64,000 bases of DNA from Serratia ureilytica (GCF_013375155.1 NZ_JABXOF010000007.1:186001-250000), one strand, 5' to 3'. Positions 34,133 to 44,474 are shown, counted from the stretch's first letter. Made by a program: numbers and translations. Notes: generated by a model not told the origin, from the letters alone.

Positions 34133-35056
34133 TCAGCGCCTGACGGCGGCGGCCAGGCGGGCGGAGAACAGTGCCGCCTGTTGATGCAGATGGTCGATAA
34201 AGGCCGTCACCAGCGCCGATGAAGGGCGGTGCAGCGGCCGTATCAGGCTGACGGTGAACGGCACGTCGATGCTGAATGGCCGCACGTGCACGCCGCTCCC
34301 GGCATAGTCGAGCGCCGTCAGCGGGTTGACGATCGAGACCCCCACGCCGGCTCTCACCATGGCGCACACTGACGCCGCGCTGTGCGTTTCCATCACCATG
34401 CGGCGCTCGACGCCCTGCTCGGCGAACAGCGCATCGAGCAAGTGGCGATAGCTGTCGGTGCTCGACAGGCTGATAAAGTTTTGCCCGGCGAAATCCTGCG
34501 GCGTCAGTTGGCCTTTCGCCAGCAAAGGATGGCCCGCCGGCAGCACGCAGACCTCATTCAACGTCATCAGCGTTACCCGCTCGGTGCCCGCCGGCGTCAG
34601 GGTGGTTTCCGTCAGCCCCAGATCGTGGCGCTGGGCCGACAGCCACTCTTCCAGCAGCGGCGATTCTTGCGGGATCACGCTGAAGCTGACTTCCGGGTAA
34701 CGTTCGATAAAGGGCCGGCACACCGCCGGCAGCAGCGATTGGGAAAATACCGGCAGGCACACGATCGACAGCTGCGCCTGCTGAAACTGGCGAATGTCGG
34801 CGGCGGCGTTGACGATGCGATCGAGGCCATAATAGGAGCGTTGCACCTCTTCGAACAGCCGTAGGCCCTGCACCGTGGGGGACAAGCGCCCGCGAACCCG
34901 ATCGAACAGCTGCAGCCGAATCAGCTTCTCAAAGCGCGCCAGCTCACGGCTGACGGTGGGTTGCGAGGTTTGCAGCAGGGCCGCCGCCTCGGTCAGGTTG
35001 CCGGTGGTCATCACCGCCCGAAAGATTTCTATCTGCCGCAAAGAGATGCTGTGCAT
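34133..35056 (-). CDS. lysR: LysR, activator of lysA
   Basis: 307 residues (E. coli LysR 311), winged-helix N-terminus SLRQIEIFRAVMTTGNLTEAAALLQTSQPTVSRELARFEKL and effector-binding domain. It is divergent from lysA with a 133-base gap, as in E. coli, where LysR with diaminopimelate activates lysA and lysine represses. Founder of the LysR family; assignment rests on similarity and position. Confidence 0.92.
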   Translation of the reverse strand: MHSISLRQIEIFRAVMTTGNLTEAAALLQTSQPTVSRELARFEKLIRLQLFDRVRGRLSPTVQGLRLFEEVQRSYYGLDRIVNAAADIRQFQQAQLSIVCLPVFSQSLLPAVCRPFIERYPEVSFSVIPQESPLLEEWLSAQRHDLGLTETTLTPAGTERVTLMTLNEVCVLPAGHPLLAKGQLTPQDFAGQNFISLSSTDSYRHLLDALFAEQGVERRMVMETHSAASVCAMVRAGVGVSIVNPLTALDYAGSGVHVRPFSIDVPFTVSLIRPLHRPSSALVTAFIDHLHQQAALFSARLAAAVRR

Positions 35057-35189
35057 GACGAGGCTGCTCGACTGTAAAGAAAGCTATATCATAAATGAAT
35101 AGACTACGGCTAAATAGATATTTTCCACCCGATTCAGCGTGCGGCACTATGGCCTTATCTGCCGTTACTTTCGAATTGGGAATATCGCC

Positions 35190-36452
35190 ATGCCACGCCC
35201 GTTGCACGACACCTCCACCGCGTTGAACGCCGCTAACCTGCTGGCCTTGCCGCAGCGCTTCGGTTGCCCGGTCTGGGCTTATGATGCCGACATCATCAGC
35301 CAGCGCATCGCTCAGCTGCGCCACTTCGACACTATCCGTTTCGCGCAGAAAGCCTGTTCGAACATTCATATTTTGCGCCTGATGCGCGAGCAGGGCGTGA
35401 AGGTGGATTCGGTGTCGCTCGGCGAAATCGAGCGGGCGCTGCAGGCCGGTTTTCAGCCGGGCGGCGAGCCGAGCGATATCGTGTTTACCGCGGACGTATT
35501 GGATCACGCGACGCTGGCGCGCGTCAGCGCATTGAAGATCCCGGTCAACGCCGGTTCCATCGATATGCTGGATCAGCTCGGCCAGGCTTCCGCGGGGCAT
35601 CCGGTGTGGCTGCGCATTAATCCGGGGTTTGGCCATGGCCATAGCCAGAAAACCAACACCGGCGGCGAGAACAGCAAGCACGGCATTTGGTATGCCGACC
35701 TGCCGCAGGCGGTGGAGAAGATCCGCCGCTACGGCCTGAAGCTGATCGGCGTGCATATGCATATCGGCTCCGGCGTCGATTACCAGCATCTGGAGCGCGT
35801 CTGCGATGCGATGGTGCAGCAGGTGATCGATCTCGGTCATGACATCAGCGCCATTTCCGCCGGCGGCGGTCTGTCTATCCCGTATCAGTACGGCGAAGAG
35901 GCGATCGATACCGAACACTATTTCGGTTTGTGGAACCGGGCGCGTGAGCGCATCGCCGCGCATCTGGGGCACCCGGTGCAGTTGGAGATTGAACCCGGAC
36001 GTTTCCTGATGGCGGAGGCGGGCGTATTGGTGGCCGAGGTGCGGGCGGTAAAAGACATGGGCAGCCGCCACTTTGTGCTGGTGGATGCCGGTTTTAACGA
36101 TCTGATGCGCCCGGCGATGTACGGCAGCTATCACCATATTTCGCTGTTGCCGGCCGATGGGCGCGACACCTCGGAACAACCGCTGCGCGACACGGTGATC
36201 GCCGGGCCGCTGTGCGAATCCGGCGACGTCTTCACCCAGCAGGCGGGCGGCGGCGTGGAAACCCGCGAGCTGCCGCCGGTGCAGATCGGCGATTATCTGG
36301 TGTTTCACGATACCGGCGCCTACGGCGCATCGATGTCCTCCAACTACAACAGCCGTCCGCTGTTGCCTGAAGTGCTGTTCGAAAACGGCGAGCCGCGTTT
36401 GATCCGCCGCCGCCAAACCATCGAAGAACTGATCGCGCTGGAACTTATCTGA
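35190..36452 (+). CDS. lysA: diaminopimelate decarboxylase
   Basis: 420 residues, same length as E. coli LysA. It makes lysine from meso-diaminopimelate with PLP. PLP-binding Lys54 is in RFAQKACSN; the glycine-rich phosphate loop (SAGGGLSIPY), EPGRFL, and the CESGDVF and DTGAYGASM substrate blocks are visible. Start at 35190 gives the standard N-terminus; an upstream in-frame ATG at 35139 lies in the lysR-lysA control region and is unlikely. Confidence 0.96.
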   Translation: MPRPLHDTSTALNAANLLALPQRFGCPVWAYDADIISQRIAQLRHFDTIRFAQKACSNIHILRLMREQGVKVDSVSLGEIERALQAGFQPGGEPSDIVFTADVLDHATLARVSALKIPVNAGSIDMLDQLGQASAGHPVWLRINPGFGHGHSQKTNTGGENSKHGIWYADLPQAVEKIRRYGLKLIGVHMHIGSGVDYQHLERVCDAMVQQVIDLGHDISAISAGGGLSIPYQYGEEAIDTEHYFGLWNRARERIAAHLGHPVQLEIEPGRFLMAEAGVLVAEVRAVKDMGSRHFVLVDAGFNDLMRPAMYGSYHHISLLPADGRDTSEQPLRDTVIAGPLCESGDVFTQQAGGGVETRELPPVQIGDYLVFHDTGAYGASMSSNYNSRPLLPEVLFENGEPRLIRRRQTIEELIALELI

Positions 36453-36453
36453 T

Positions 36454-36480
36454 AAGCGGGCGGGCGCCTTGCGCCCGCTT
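36454..36480. terminator. hairpin between lysA and the toxin-antitoxin pair
   Basis: Stem AAGCGGGCG (36454-36462) / CGCCCGCTT (36472-36480) with a 9-base loop; lies between convergent genes and abuts the antitoxin stop codon. Confidence 0.6.
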
Positions 36481-36782
36481 CACAGCGTCATGCGGCGGTG
36501 CTGGCCATTGGGCAATTGCACATCCAGCGACAGCGTGCCGCCCATCGCCTCGATATAGCGTTTGAGCGACGACAGCTTTATTTCGCTGCCGCGCTTTTCC
36601 AAATTGGCGACGGAGGGTTGGCTGATACCGAGCCGCTTCGCCAATTCAACCTGAGAGACCGCCAGCTCTTCCCTCAGCATTGCCAGCCGCAGTTCGAAAA
36701 TTTCCTTGTCCGCTTTTTGCCTGGCTGCGGCAACGACGGCGGGATCGAGCTTGTCGATCAGTTGGGATAACGGTTTGGCCAT
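36480..36782 (-). CDS. HigA-like XRE antitoxin
   Basis: 100 residues with a Cro/C1-type helix-turn-helix (about 30-85; LREELAVSQVELAKRLGISQPSVANLEKRG). Antitoxins of this class bind the toxin and repress their own operon. The ATG at 36782 has GGAGG 8 bases upstream; a GTG at 36788 overlapping the toxin stop is too close to that site. Order toxin-then-antitoxin is typical of HigBA. Confidence 0.85.
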   Translation of the reverse strand: MAKPLSQLIDKLDPAVVAAARQKADKEIFELRLAMLREELAVSQVELAKRLGISQPSVANLEKRGSEIKLSSLKRYIEAMGGTLSLDVQLPNGQHRRMTL

Positions 36783-36787
36783 CTGCA

Positions 36788-37132
36788 CTACCTCCGGGTT
36801 GCCAGATAATGTGAAAATTCCATGGCAGCGATGGGCAACATGCGCTGGTAAAAGCGTTTGTCGCCGGTTTTATCGCCACCGCACAGCAATACTGCTTGCC
36901 GCTGTGGGTCAAAGGCGAAAAACACCCTGAAAGGGCGCCCGCGATGTTGAACGCGCAACTCCTTCAACTGCCGGGCCGCTTCGGAAAAATGCAGCGTATC
37001 GGCGTGCGGCCGCGCCAACTGCGGGCCGAACGTCTGTAATTTGAAGATTGCCGCCAGGATGCTTGTTTGCTGGGCGTTGTTCAGCGCCAAAAACCAGTCG
37101 TCGAATCGTTCGACGGTCACCACTTGCCACAT
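36788..37132 (-). CDS. HigB/RelE-like toxin (Gp49 family)
   Basis: 114 residues of the phage-derived Gp49/HigB family. The core block KELRVQHRGRPFRVFFAFDPQRQAVLLCGGDKTGDKRFYQRML carries the basic residues expected in a ribosome-dependent mRNA interferase. It precedes the antitoxin by 5 bases. A palindromic operator lies just upstream. The pair sits between lysA and galR, adjacent genes in E. coli, so it was probably gained by insertion. Confidence 0.85.
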   Translation of the reverse strand: MWQVVTVERFDDWFLALNNAQQTSILAAIFKLQTFGPQLARPHADTLHFSEAARQLKELRVQHRGRPFRVFFAFDPQRQAVLLCGGDKTGDKRFYQRMLPIAAMEFSHYLATRR

Positions 37133-37144
37133 GATGCGCTTCGA

Positions 37145-37164
37145 ATATAGCGTTTATGCTATAT
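37145..37164. promoter_or_regulatory. palindromic operator of the toxin-antitoxin operon
   Basis: Perfect inverted repeat ATATAGC - GTTTAT - GCTATAT, 13 bases before the toxin start and overlapping the likely -10 region on the minus strand (TATAG). Fits autorepression by the HTH antitoxin. Confidence 0.65.
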
Positions 37165-37290
37165 AGTGTAAAGGTTATTGTGCCAACAATCTGCACGAAC
37201 GCAGGGAGCGGAAAAAATCCAAAAGCGAGAAATGCGGCGGGCTGCGCAATCTGAGCGCATGGGTGACGGCTCACCCATGCGGCGGCATGA

Positions 37291-38310
37291 TTACGGCTGT
37301 TCGTGCGCGTTGTTGAGGGTGGCGACCGAGTGGCGGCGCACCAGCGTTGGGCTGAACATGTTGGTGATTTCCGGCAGCGGTTGCCGGTTGGCCAGCGCCA
37401 GCGCCAGCTCCGCCGCCTGGGTGGCCATCGCCACGATAGGGTAGCGAATGGTGGTCAGGCGTGGGCGCAGGTAGCGCGAAATCAACACGTCGTCGAAACC
37501 GATCAGCGAAATTTCTCCCGGTACGTCGACGCTGTTATCGCTCAGCACCGACAGCGCGCCGGCGGCCATCGGATCGTTGTAGCAGGTAATGGCGGAGAAC
37601 GAACGGCCGCGGCCGAGCAATTCGGTCATCGCCTGTTCGCCGCCGATCTCGTCCGGTTCGCCGTAGGCGATCAGCTTTTCATCCACCGCAATGCCGTGTT
37701 CCTGCAGCGCGTCGAGATAGCCTTGCAGACGATCGGTGGCGTCGGAAATCTGGTGAGTGGAGCAGATGATGGCGATGCGCTGGTGCCCTTGCTGGATCAG
37801 ATGTCGGGTCGCCAGCCAGGCGCCGTAGCGATCGTCGAGCGCCACGCAGCGCGTTTCAAACCCCGGCAGCGTGCGATTGATGAGCACCATGCCCGGGATC
37901 TGTTGCATCCAGCCGAAAAGTTCCTGATCGCTTAGCCTTTTGGCGTGCACCACCAGCGCTTCGCAGCGGTGCCGCACCAGCTGTTCAATCGCCTGACGCT
38001 CTTTTTCGGCGTCGTGGTAACCGTTGCCAATCAGCAGAAAATTGTGGGTGGCGTAGGCCACCTGCTCGACCGCCTTGACCATCGCGCCGAAGAAGGGATC
38101 GGAAACGTCGGAGACGATCAGCCCCAGCGTCTCGGTGGATTGCTGCGCCAGCGCTCGTGCGTTGGCGTTAGGGTGATACTGCAGCTGTTCCATGGCGGCC
38201 TGCACCGCAGTGCGCGACCCTTCGCTGGCCTTGGGGGAATTGTTTATCACGCGGGATACCGTGGCCACGGAAACACCCGCCAGCCTGGCAACATCCTTTA
38301 TCGTAGCCAT
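37291..38310 (-). CDS. galR: GalR, galactose repressor (LacI family)
   Basis: 339 residues, closely similar to E. coli GalR throughout: MATIKDVARLAGVSVATVSR at the N-terminus, VSDPFFGAMVKAVEQVAY, YHPNANARALAQQ hinge region, GFDDVLISRYLRPRLTT. Represses galactose uptake and metabolism genes and is released by galactose. Start at 38310 matches E. coli; an ATG 12 bases upstream is less likely. A GalR-type operator lies 17 bases upstream. Confidence 0.95.
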   Translation of the reverse strand: MATIKDVARLAGVSVATVSRVINNSPKASEGSRTAVQAAMEQLQYHPNANARALAQQSTETLGLIVSDVSDPFFGAMVKAVEQVAYATHNFLLIGNGYHDAEKERQAIEQLVRHRCEALVVHAKRLSDQELFGWMQQIPGMVLINRTLPGFETRCVALDDRYGAWLATRHLIQQGHQRIAIICSTHQISDATDRLQGYLDALQEHGIAVDEKLIAYGEPDEIGGEQAMTELLGRGRSFSAITCYNDPMAAGALSVLSDNSVDVPGEISLIGFDDVLISRYLRPRLTTIRYPIVAMATQAAELALALANRQPLPEITNMFSPTLVRRHSVATLNNAHEQP

Positions 38311-38327
38311 ATCAGTCAACACATCCT

Positions 38328-38343
38328 GGGTAATCGCTTACAT
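38328..38343. promoter_or_regulatory. GalR operator, probable autoregulation
   Basis: GGGTAATCGCTTACAT matches the GalR/GalS consensus GTGTAANCGNTTACAC with two mismatches, centred about 25 bases upstream of the galR start. Confidence 0.65.
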
Positions 38344-38530
38344 CCCCCAGTTTTGCGGAAAAAAACCGGGGCTGCAAGCGGTCTCGTGCGCAACTTGTGG
38401 TGGCGGTTGCAGAATCTCTTCGCGTCTGTACGCATAACCGACTGCTACCGAACGATAGCGCAATTTGTACGTTGGCACTGGCGGCGGGCTGAGGTAACGT
38501 CTGTGCATTCCGATTTGCGCCGAGAACGCC

Positions 38531-40789
38531 ATGTCCATTAAACGCTATCCGCAGCTCGCCCATTGGGGCGCTTATACCGCCGTGGTTGAAGACGGCCGGC
38601 TTATCCGTTGTGAACCCTTCGTCGACGATCCTGATCCTTCGCCGCTGCTCGATTCCATCGTCCCGATGGTCTACTCCGACAAACGCATCCGCAAGCCGGC
38701 GGTGCGCCGCTCGTGGCTGCAAAAGCGCGAGGGCAGCGACCGTACGCTGCGCGGCAGGGAAGATTTCGTCGAGGTGGACTGGGAATTGGCGCTCGATTTG
38801 GTGGCGCAAGAGAATCGCCGGGTGCGCGAGCGTTACGGCGCCTCCGGGTTGTTTACCGGCTCTTATGGCTGGTCGTCGGCCGGGCGGCTGCACCATGCCC
38901 GCTCGCTGGTGCGGCGGTTCTACTTCAGCGGCGGCGGCGGCGTCGATCAGCAGGGCAACTACAGCTGGGGCGCGGCGCAGTTCTTTCTGCCGTATGTGAT
39001 CGGCACTTTTTCGCCCTTGACCGGGCGCGTCACCAGTTGGCCTAGCGTGGTGGAGCATTGCGAGCTGTTTGTGGCGTTTGGCGGATTGGCGCTGAAAAAC
39101 GCTCAGGTCTCTTCCGGCGGCGCGGCGGAACATGCGCTCAAGCCCTGGCTGCAAAAGCTGGCGCGCAAGGGCACGCCGGTTATCAACATCAGCCCGATGC
39201 GCGATGATTGTCCCGAGTTTGTCAACGCGGAATGGATCCCGATCCGGCCGAATACCGACGTGGCGCTGATGCTGGCGCTGGCTTACGAAATCCAGCGGCT
39301 GGACGCGCAGGATGAAGCCTTCCTGCACAGCCACTGCGTGGGCTATCAACAACTGGCGGATTACCTGAACGGCACCGGTGACGGCGTGGCGAAAACCCCC
39401 GTTTGGGCCAGCGCCATTACCGGCATTCCGGCGGCGCGCATCGCGCTGCTGGCGCGGCAACTGATCGGCGTGCGCAGTTTCATCACCTGTTCCTACTCCG
39501 TGCAACGCGCGCATCGGGGGGAGCAACCGTATTGGATGATGATCGCGCTGTCGGCGATGCTGGGCCAGGTGGGGCTGCCGGGCGGCGGTTTCTCGTTCGG
39601 CCACGGTTCGATGAACGGCGTCGGCAATCCGCGCGTGGATACGCCTGCGCCGACCATGCCGGTAGGCGAAAATCCGGCCGGGCTGGCGATCCCGGTGGCG
39701 CGCATCTGCGACATGCTGTTGCACCCCGGTGAGGCCTATCAATTTTGCGGCGAGACGCGGCATTATCCGGATATCCATTTGGTGCACTGGGCCGGCGGCA
39801 ACCCGTTCCATCATCATCAGCAGTTGAATCGGCTGGTGGAGGGCTGGCAGAAGCCGGACACGGTGATCGTTCAAGATATCTGGTGGACGGCGGCGGCCAA
39901 AATGGCAGACATCGTGCTGCCGGTCACCAGTTCGCTGGAGCGTAACGATATCGGCGGCTCGTCGCGCGATCGCTACGTGTTGGCGATGCATCAGGCCATT
40001 GCGCCGCAGCATCAGGCGCGCAACGATTTCGATATCTTCGCCGATCTGGCGGAGCGTCTCGGCTATCGTGAGCGCTTTACCGAGAATCGCGACGAGCGGG
40101 CCTGGATCGAAGCTATCTACCGGCAATGCGGCACAGCGCAGCAGCGCGCCGGCGTCGCCTGGCCCGAGTTTGAGGCCTTCTGGCAACGGGGCTATGTCGA
40201 GCTGCCCGCGCCGGCTAAAGAGTTCGTATTTTTTGATGCATTCCGCGCCGATCCGCAGGCTAACCCGCTGCAAACGCCCAGCGGCAAGATAGAGCTGTTC
40301 AGCGAGCGGATCGCCGGCTATCGCTACGAAGATTTCGCTCCGCATCCGCAGTGGCGGCCGCCGGTGGAGTGGCTGGGCGCGCCGCAGGCCAAAAACTGGC
40401 CGCTGCACCTGATCTCCATTCAGCCGAGCGATCGCCTGCATAGCCAGATGGATCCGGCGCCGCTGGCGCAGGGCAACAAGACCGCCGGGCGAGAAACCTT
40501 GTACATGCATCCGGACGATGCGGCGCCGCGCGGTGTGGCGGACGGCGCCGAAGTGCTGGTCAGCAACGCGCGCGGCAGCTGTCTGGCGGGGGTATCGCTC
40601 ACCGATGGCGTGACGCGCGGCGTGGTGCTGATGGCGACCGGTGCCTGGTTCGAGCCGGGTTTCGACGCGCAGCGCCGGCCGGTCGAGCAGGCGGGCAACC
40701 CGAACGTGCTGACGCTGGATATCGGCACCTCGCCGCTGACGCAGGGGCCGAACGCCATGAGCTGCCTGGTCGAGGTCAGCGCACGATGA
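38531..40789 (+). CDS. bisC: biotin sulfoxide reductase
   Basis: 752 residues, molybdopterin-guanine-dinucleotide oxidoreductase of the DMSO reductase family. No twin-arginine signal, so cytoplasmic like BisC rather than periplasmic TorA/TorZ. The Mo-ligand serine is in TGSYGWSSAGRLHHA; cofactor contacts include WAGGNPFHHHQQLNRL, DIWWTAAAKMADIVLPVTSSLERNDIGG and the C-terminal GNKTAGRE. Reduces biotin or methionine sulfoxides. It stands between galR and omrA, which are neighbours in E. coli, and shares the divergent region with galR. Confidence 0.87.
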   Translation: MSIKRYPQLAHWGAYTAVVEDGRLIRCEPFVDDPDPSPLLDSIVPMVYSDKRIRKPAVRRSWLQKREGSDRTLRGREDFVEVDWELALDLVAQENRRVRERYGASGLFTGSYGWSSAGRLHHARSLVRRFYFSGGGGVDQQGNYSWGAAQFFLPYVIGTFSPLTGRVTSWPSVVEHCELFVAFGGLALKNAQVSSGGAAEHALKPWLQKLARKGTPVINISPMRDDCPEFVNAEWIPIRPNTDVALMLALAYEIQRLDAQDEAFLHSHCVGYQQLADYLNGTGDGVAKTPVWASAITGIPAARIALLARQLIGVRSFITCSYSVQRAHRGEQPYWMMIALSAMLGQVGLPGGGFSFGHGSMNGVGNPRVDTPAPTMPVGENPAGLAIPVARICDMLLHPGEAYQFCGETRHYPDIHLVHWAGGNPFHHHQQLNRLVEGWQKPDTVIVQDIWWTAAAKMADIVLPVTSSLERNDIGGSSRDRYVLAMHQAIAPQHQARNDFDIFADLAERLGYRERFTENRDERAWIEAIYRQCGTAQQRAGVAWPEFEAFWQRGYVELPAPAKEFVFFDAFRADPQANPLQTPSGKIELFSERIAGYRYEDFAPHPQWRPPVEWLGAPQAKNWPLHLISIQPSDRLHSQMDPAPLAQGNKTAGRETLYMHPDDAAPRGVADGAEVLVSNARGSCLAGVSLTDGVTRGVVLMATGAWFEPGFDAQRRPVEQAGNPNVLTLDIGTSPLTQGPNAMSCLVEVSAR

Positions 40790-40975
40790 GCGAAGATGTC
40801 ACGTCTGGGTCACTGGCTCGTCGTTGTTATATTTATTTTCGTCGCTGCGGTAAGGTTTAAGTTTCATTGAGTTATTACAGCAGATCGTGGGAAATTTACA
40901 GCTGGTTGCATTTGGAGCAGAACTCTTGCGATTCGCCGGTAGTTTCCTGCACGCCATCTCTCTAGAGTAGGTGAT

Positions 40976-41069
40976 CCCAGAGGTATTGATTGGTGAGAAA
41001 TCAGCGTGCCTTGCATGCTGAAGCCATTTTCAATTGCACCAACCTACGCGGATGCGTAGGTTTTTTTTT
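40976..41069 (+). ncRNA. omrA: OmrA/OmrB small RNA
   Basis: Starts CCCAGAGGTATTGATTGGTGAG, the conserved seed end of E. coli OmrA/OmrB, continues with a variable middle (including GCATGCTGAAG...), then TTGCACCAACCTACGC and a terminator hairpin AACCTACGC-GGAT-GCGTAGGTT followed by nine Ts. About 94 bases. It is Hfq-dependent and OmpR-induced in E. coli, repressing outer-membrane proteins, curli and flagellar genes. It lies directly upstream of aas, as in E. coli, where two copies sit between aas and galR; only one is visible here. TAGAGT at 40963 is a possible -10. Confidence 0.92.
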
Positions 41070-41132
41070 GCCTGCCATATAGTATTCTTTTCCCTACAAC
41101 GATTTACGCCTCCATGGCCAAGGGAGAAGGGC

Positions 41133-43286
41133 ATGATCTTTTCACTGCTGCGCGCGCTGTTTCGCCTGTTGTTTCGGGTACGGGTCGAAGGGGACGTCCA
41201 GCACTTCGAACGGCAAAAATTACTGATTACGCCGAACCACGTCTCTTTCCTCGACGGCGTACTGCTGGCGCTGTTCCTGCCGATAAAACCGGTGTTTGCG
41301 GTCTATGCCAGTATCGGCGAGAGCTGGTTTATGCGCTGGCTGCGGCCTTACATCGATTTTGTCTCGCTCGATCCCACCAAGCCGATGGCCATCAAGCAAC
41401 TGGTGCGCATGGTCGAGCAGGGACGGCCGATCGTGGTGTTCCCTGAAGGGCGCATCACCGTGACCGGCGCGCTGATGAAAATTTACGACGGAGCGGCGTT
41501 TATCGCCGCCAAATCGGGCGCGACCGTGGTGCCGGTGCGGATCGATGGCCCGGAGTTCAGCCCGTTTGGCCGCATGGCCGGGGTGTTCAAGATCCGCTGG
41601 TTCCCGCAAATCAGCATCCGCATCTTGCCGCCGACCACGCTGCCGATGCCGGAAGCGCCGCGCGCGCGTGAACGCCGGGCGCTGGCGGGCGATCGGCTGA
41701 TGCAGATCATGATGTGGGCGCGCATGGAGACGCGCGAGCCGCAAACGCTGTTCCATGCTTTGCTGGCGGCGCAGCACCGCTATGGGCGCCGCAAGCCTTG
41801 CATCGAAGACATCGCTTTCAAAGAAGACAGTTACCAGACGCTAGTCAAGAAATCGCTGGGCGTCAGCCGCATTCTGCAGCGCTTTACCGCCGAGGGGGAG
41901 CACGTTGGGCTGCTGTTGCCCAACGCCACCATTACCGCGGCGGCGATCTTCGGCGCTTCGCTGCGCAATCGCATCCCGGCGATGCTCAACTACACCGCAG
42001 GCGCCAACGGCCTGAACAGCGCGATGACGGCCGCCGGCATCAAGACCATCGTCACCTCGCGCCAGTTTCTGGAGAAAGGCAAGCTGACCCACCTGCCGGA
42101 ACAGGTGCCACAGGCTAACTGGGTGTATCTGGAAGATCTGAAAGAGACGGTCACGCTGGCGGATAAGCTGTGGATCCTGCGTCACTTGCTGCAGCCGCAG
42201 CGCGCGGCGTTGCCGCAACGTCCGGAGGATCCGGCGCTGATCCTGTTCACGTCCGGATCCGAAGGCCATCCCAAGGGCGTGGTGCATTCGCACGCCAGCC
42301 TGCTGGCCAACGTAGAACAAATCCGCACCATCGCCGATTTCACGCCGCGCGACCGCTTCATGTCGTCGCTGCCGCTGTTCCACTCGTTCGGCCTGACGGT
42401 GGGGCTGCTTACGCCGCTGATCACCGGCAGCCGCATTTTCCTCTACCCCAGCCCGCTGCACTATCGCGTGGTGCCGGAGCTGGTGTATGACCGTAACTGC
42501 ACGGTGCTGTTCGGCACGGCGACCTTCCTTAACAACTATGCGCGCTTCGCGCATCCGTATGATTTTGCCCGCCTGCGCTATGTCGTGGCCGGCGCGGAGA
42601 AACTGGCGGACAGCACCAAACAGATCTACCAGGACAAATACGGCATCCGCATTCTGGAAGGCTATGGCGTGACCGAGTGCGCGCCGGTGGTCTCGATCAA
42701 CGTGCCGCTGGCGACCAAGGTGGGCACCGTCGGCCGCATCATGCCGCAGATGGAGGCGCGTCTGATCGCGGTGCCGGGTATTGATAATGGCGGCCGTCTG
42801 CAGCTGAAGGGGCCGAATATCATGAAAGGCTATCTGCGGGTTGAACGCCCCGGCGAACTGGAGCCGCCGGCGGCGGAAGATGCGAACGGCGTGCTGCAGC
42901 CGGGCTGGTATGACACCGGCGATATCGTCAGCCTGGATGAGCAGGGTTACTGCACCATTCGCGGGCGCGTGAAGCGCTTCGCCAAGCTGGCGGGCGAGAT
43001 GGTGTCGCTGGAAAGCGTCGAATTGCTGGCGCAACGGCTGTCGCCGGATAAACTGCATGCCGCCACGGTCAAAAGCGACAGCAGCAAAGGCGAGGCGTTG
43101 GTGCTGTTCACCACCGATCCCGCCATTACCCGCGAGGCATTGCTGCGGGTGGCGCGCGAACTGGGCAGCCCGGAGCTGGCGGTGCCGCGCGATATTCGCC
43201 TGTTGAAAACGCTGCCGGTGCTCGGCAGCGGCAAACCTGATTTCGTCACCCTGCGTCATATGGCCGAACAGCCGGAGAGTGCCTGA
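41133..43286 (+). CDS. aas: Aas, 2-acylglycerophosphoethanolamine acyltransferase / acyl-ACP synthetase
   Basis: 717 residues (E. coli 719). N-terminal acyltransferase (about 10-200) with HX4D in NHVSFLDG and FPEGRIT; C-terminal AMP-forming synthetase with [19 protein letters not shown] and [12 protein letters not shown]. It re-acylates lysophospholipids at the inner membrane using ACP-bound fatty acids. ATG 41133 follows AGGGAGAAGG; upstream in-frame starts overlap the small RNA terminator. Overlaps lplT. Confidence 0.95.
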   Translation: MIFSLLRALFRLLFRVRVEGDVQHFERQKLLITPNHVSFLDGVLLALFLPIKPVFAVYASIGESWFMRWLRPYIDFVSLDPTKPMAIKQLVRMVEQGRPIVVFPEGRITVTGALMKIYDGAAFIAAKSGATVVPVRIDGPEFSPFGRMAGVFKIRWFPQISIRILPPTTLPMPEAPRARERRALAGDRLMQIMMWARMETREPQTLFHALLAAQHRYGRRKPCIEDIAFKEDSYQTLVKKSLGVSRILQRFTAEGEHVGLLLPNATITAAAIFGASLRNRIPAMLNYTAGANGLNSAMTAAGIKTIVTSRQFLEKGKLTHLPEQVPQANWVYLEDLKETVTLADKLWILRHLLQPQRAALPQRPEDPALILFTSGSEGHPKGVVHSHASLLANVEQIRTIADFTPRDRFMSSLPLFHSFGLTVGLLTPLITGSRIFLYPSPLHYRVVPELVYDRNCTVLFGTATFLNNYARFAHPYDFARLRYVVAGAEKLADSTKQIYQDKYGIRILEGYGVTECAPVVSINVPLATKVGTVGRIMPQMEARLIAVPGIDNGGRLQLKGPNIMKGYLRVERPGELEPPAAEDANGVLQPGWYDTGDIVSLDEQGYCTIRGRVKRFAKLAGEMVSLESVELLAQRLSPDKLHAATVKSDSSKGEALVLFTTDPAITREALLRVARELGSPELAVPRDIRLLKTLPVLGSGKPDFVTLRHMAEQPESA

Positions 43287-44470
43287 TGAATCCTTCGACC
43301 GAATCCCCTTTGTTGTCACGCGGCATGATCGCGGTGATCAGCGCGCAGTTCCTTTCGGCGTTCGGCGACAATGCGTTGCTGTTCGCCACGCTGGCGTTGA
43401 TCAAGCAGCAGCTGTATCCGGACTGGAGCCAGCCGATCCTGCAGATGGCCTTTGTCGCCACCTATATCATTCTGGCTCCGTTCGTCGGCCAGATCGCCGA
43501 CAGCTTTGCCAAAGGGCGGGTGATGATGTTCGCCAACGCCCTGAAATTGGCGGGGGCATTGGTGATCTGTTTTGGGGGTAATCCGTTTCTGGGTTACAGC
43601 CTGGTCGGCGTGGGAGCCGCCGCGTATTCACCGGCTAAATACGGCATTCTGGGCGAGATCACCAGCGGCGAGAAACTGGTCAAGGCTAACGGCCTGATCG
43701 AGGCTTCGACCATTGCGGCCATTCTGACCGGTTCGGTGGCCGGTGGTATTCTGGCGGACTGGCACGTGGCGGCGGCGCTGGCGGCCTGCGCGTTGGTTTA
43801 CGCGGGAGCGGTGGTCGCCAACCTGTATATTCCGCGTTTGGCGGCGGCGCGTCCTGGCGCTTCGTGGCGTCCGCAGGCCATGACGCACAGCTTCTTTGCT
43901 GCCTGCGTTACGCTGTGGCGCGATGGACAGACGCGTTTCTCATTGATTGGCACCAGCCTGTTTTGGGGGGCCGGCGTGACGCTGCGTTTTCTGCTGGTGC
44001 TGTGGGTACCGGTGGCGCTCGGCATCGCCGATAACGCCACGCCAACGCTGCTGAACGCCATGGTGGCCGTCGGCATCGTGGTGGGCGCAGGTGCCGCCGC
44101 GCGCTTCGTCACGCTTAAAACGGTGAAACGCTGTATGCCGGCCGGGATCCTGATCGGCGTCGCGGTCGCGGTGTTTGCGCTGCAAACGACCATGCTCAAT
44201 GCCTACGTCTTGCTGGCGCTCATCGGCATGCTGGGGGGCTTCTTCGTCGTGCCGCTCAATGCGTTGCTGCAGGAGCGGGGCAAACATTCGGTCGGCGCCG
44301 GCAATGCGATCGCAGTCCAAAACCTGGGTGAAAACGCCGCGATGTTACTGATGCTGGGCCTGTATTCTTTGGTCGTGAAGCTGGGCGTGCCGGTGGTGGG
44401 CGTCGGCGTAGGGTTTGGCGTGGTGTTTGCGCTGGCGATTAGCGCGTTGTGGTGGTCGCAGCGGCGGTGA
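43286..44470 (+). CDS. lplT: LplT lysophospholipid transporter
   Basis: 394 residues (E. coli 397), MFS-type protein with about twelve helices and the start [31 protein letters not shown]. It flips lysophospholipids to the cytoplasmic face, where Aas acylates them. ATGA overlap with aas shows coupled translation, and the pair order matches E. coli. Confidence 0.95.
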   Translation: MNPSTESPLLSRGMIAVISAQFLSAFGDNALLFATLALIKQQLYPDWSQPILQMAFVATYIILAPFVGQIADSFAKGRVMMFANALKLAGALVICFGGNPFLGYSLVGVGAAAYSPAKYGILGEITSGEKLVKANGLIEASTIAAILTGSVAGGILADWHVAAALAACALVYAGAVVANLYIPRLAAARPGASWRPQAMTHSFFAACVTLWRDGQTRFSLIGTSLFWGAGVTLRFLLVLWVPVALGIADNATPTLLNAMVAVGIVVGAGAAARFVTLKTVKRCMPAGILIGVAVAVFALQTTMLNAYVLLALIGMLGGFFVVPLNALLQERGKHSVGAGNAIAVQNLGENAAMLLMLGLYSLVVKLGVPVVGVGVGFGVVFALAISALWWSQRR

Positions 44471-44474
44471 AACG

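Noticed and set aside
38312-40510. 732-codon minus-strand frame opposite bisC
   Set aside because: Long only because of high GC; bisC on the plus strand has all family motifs.
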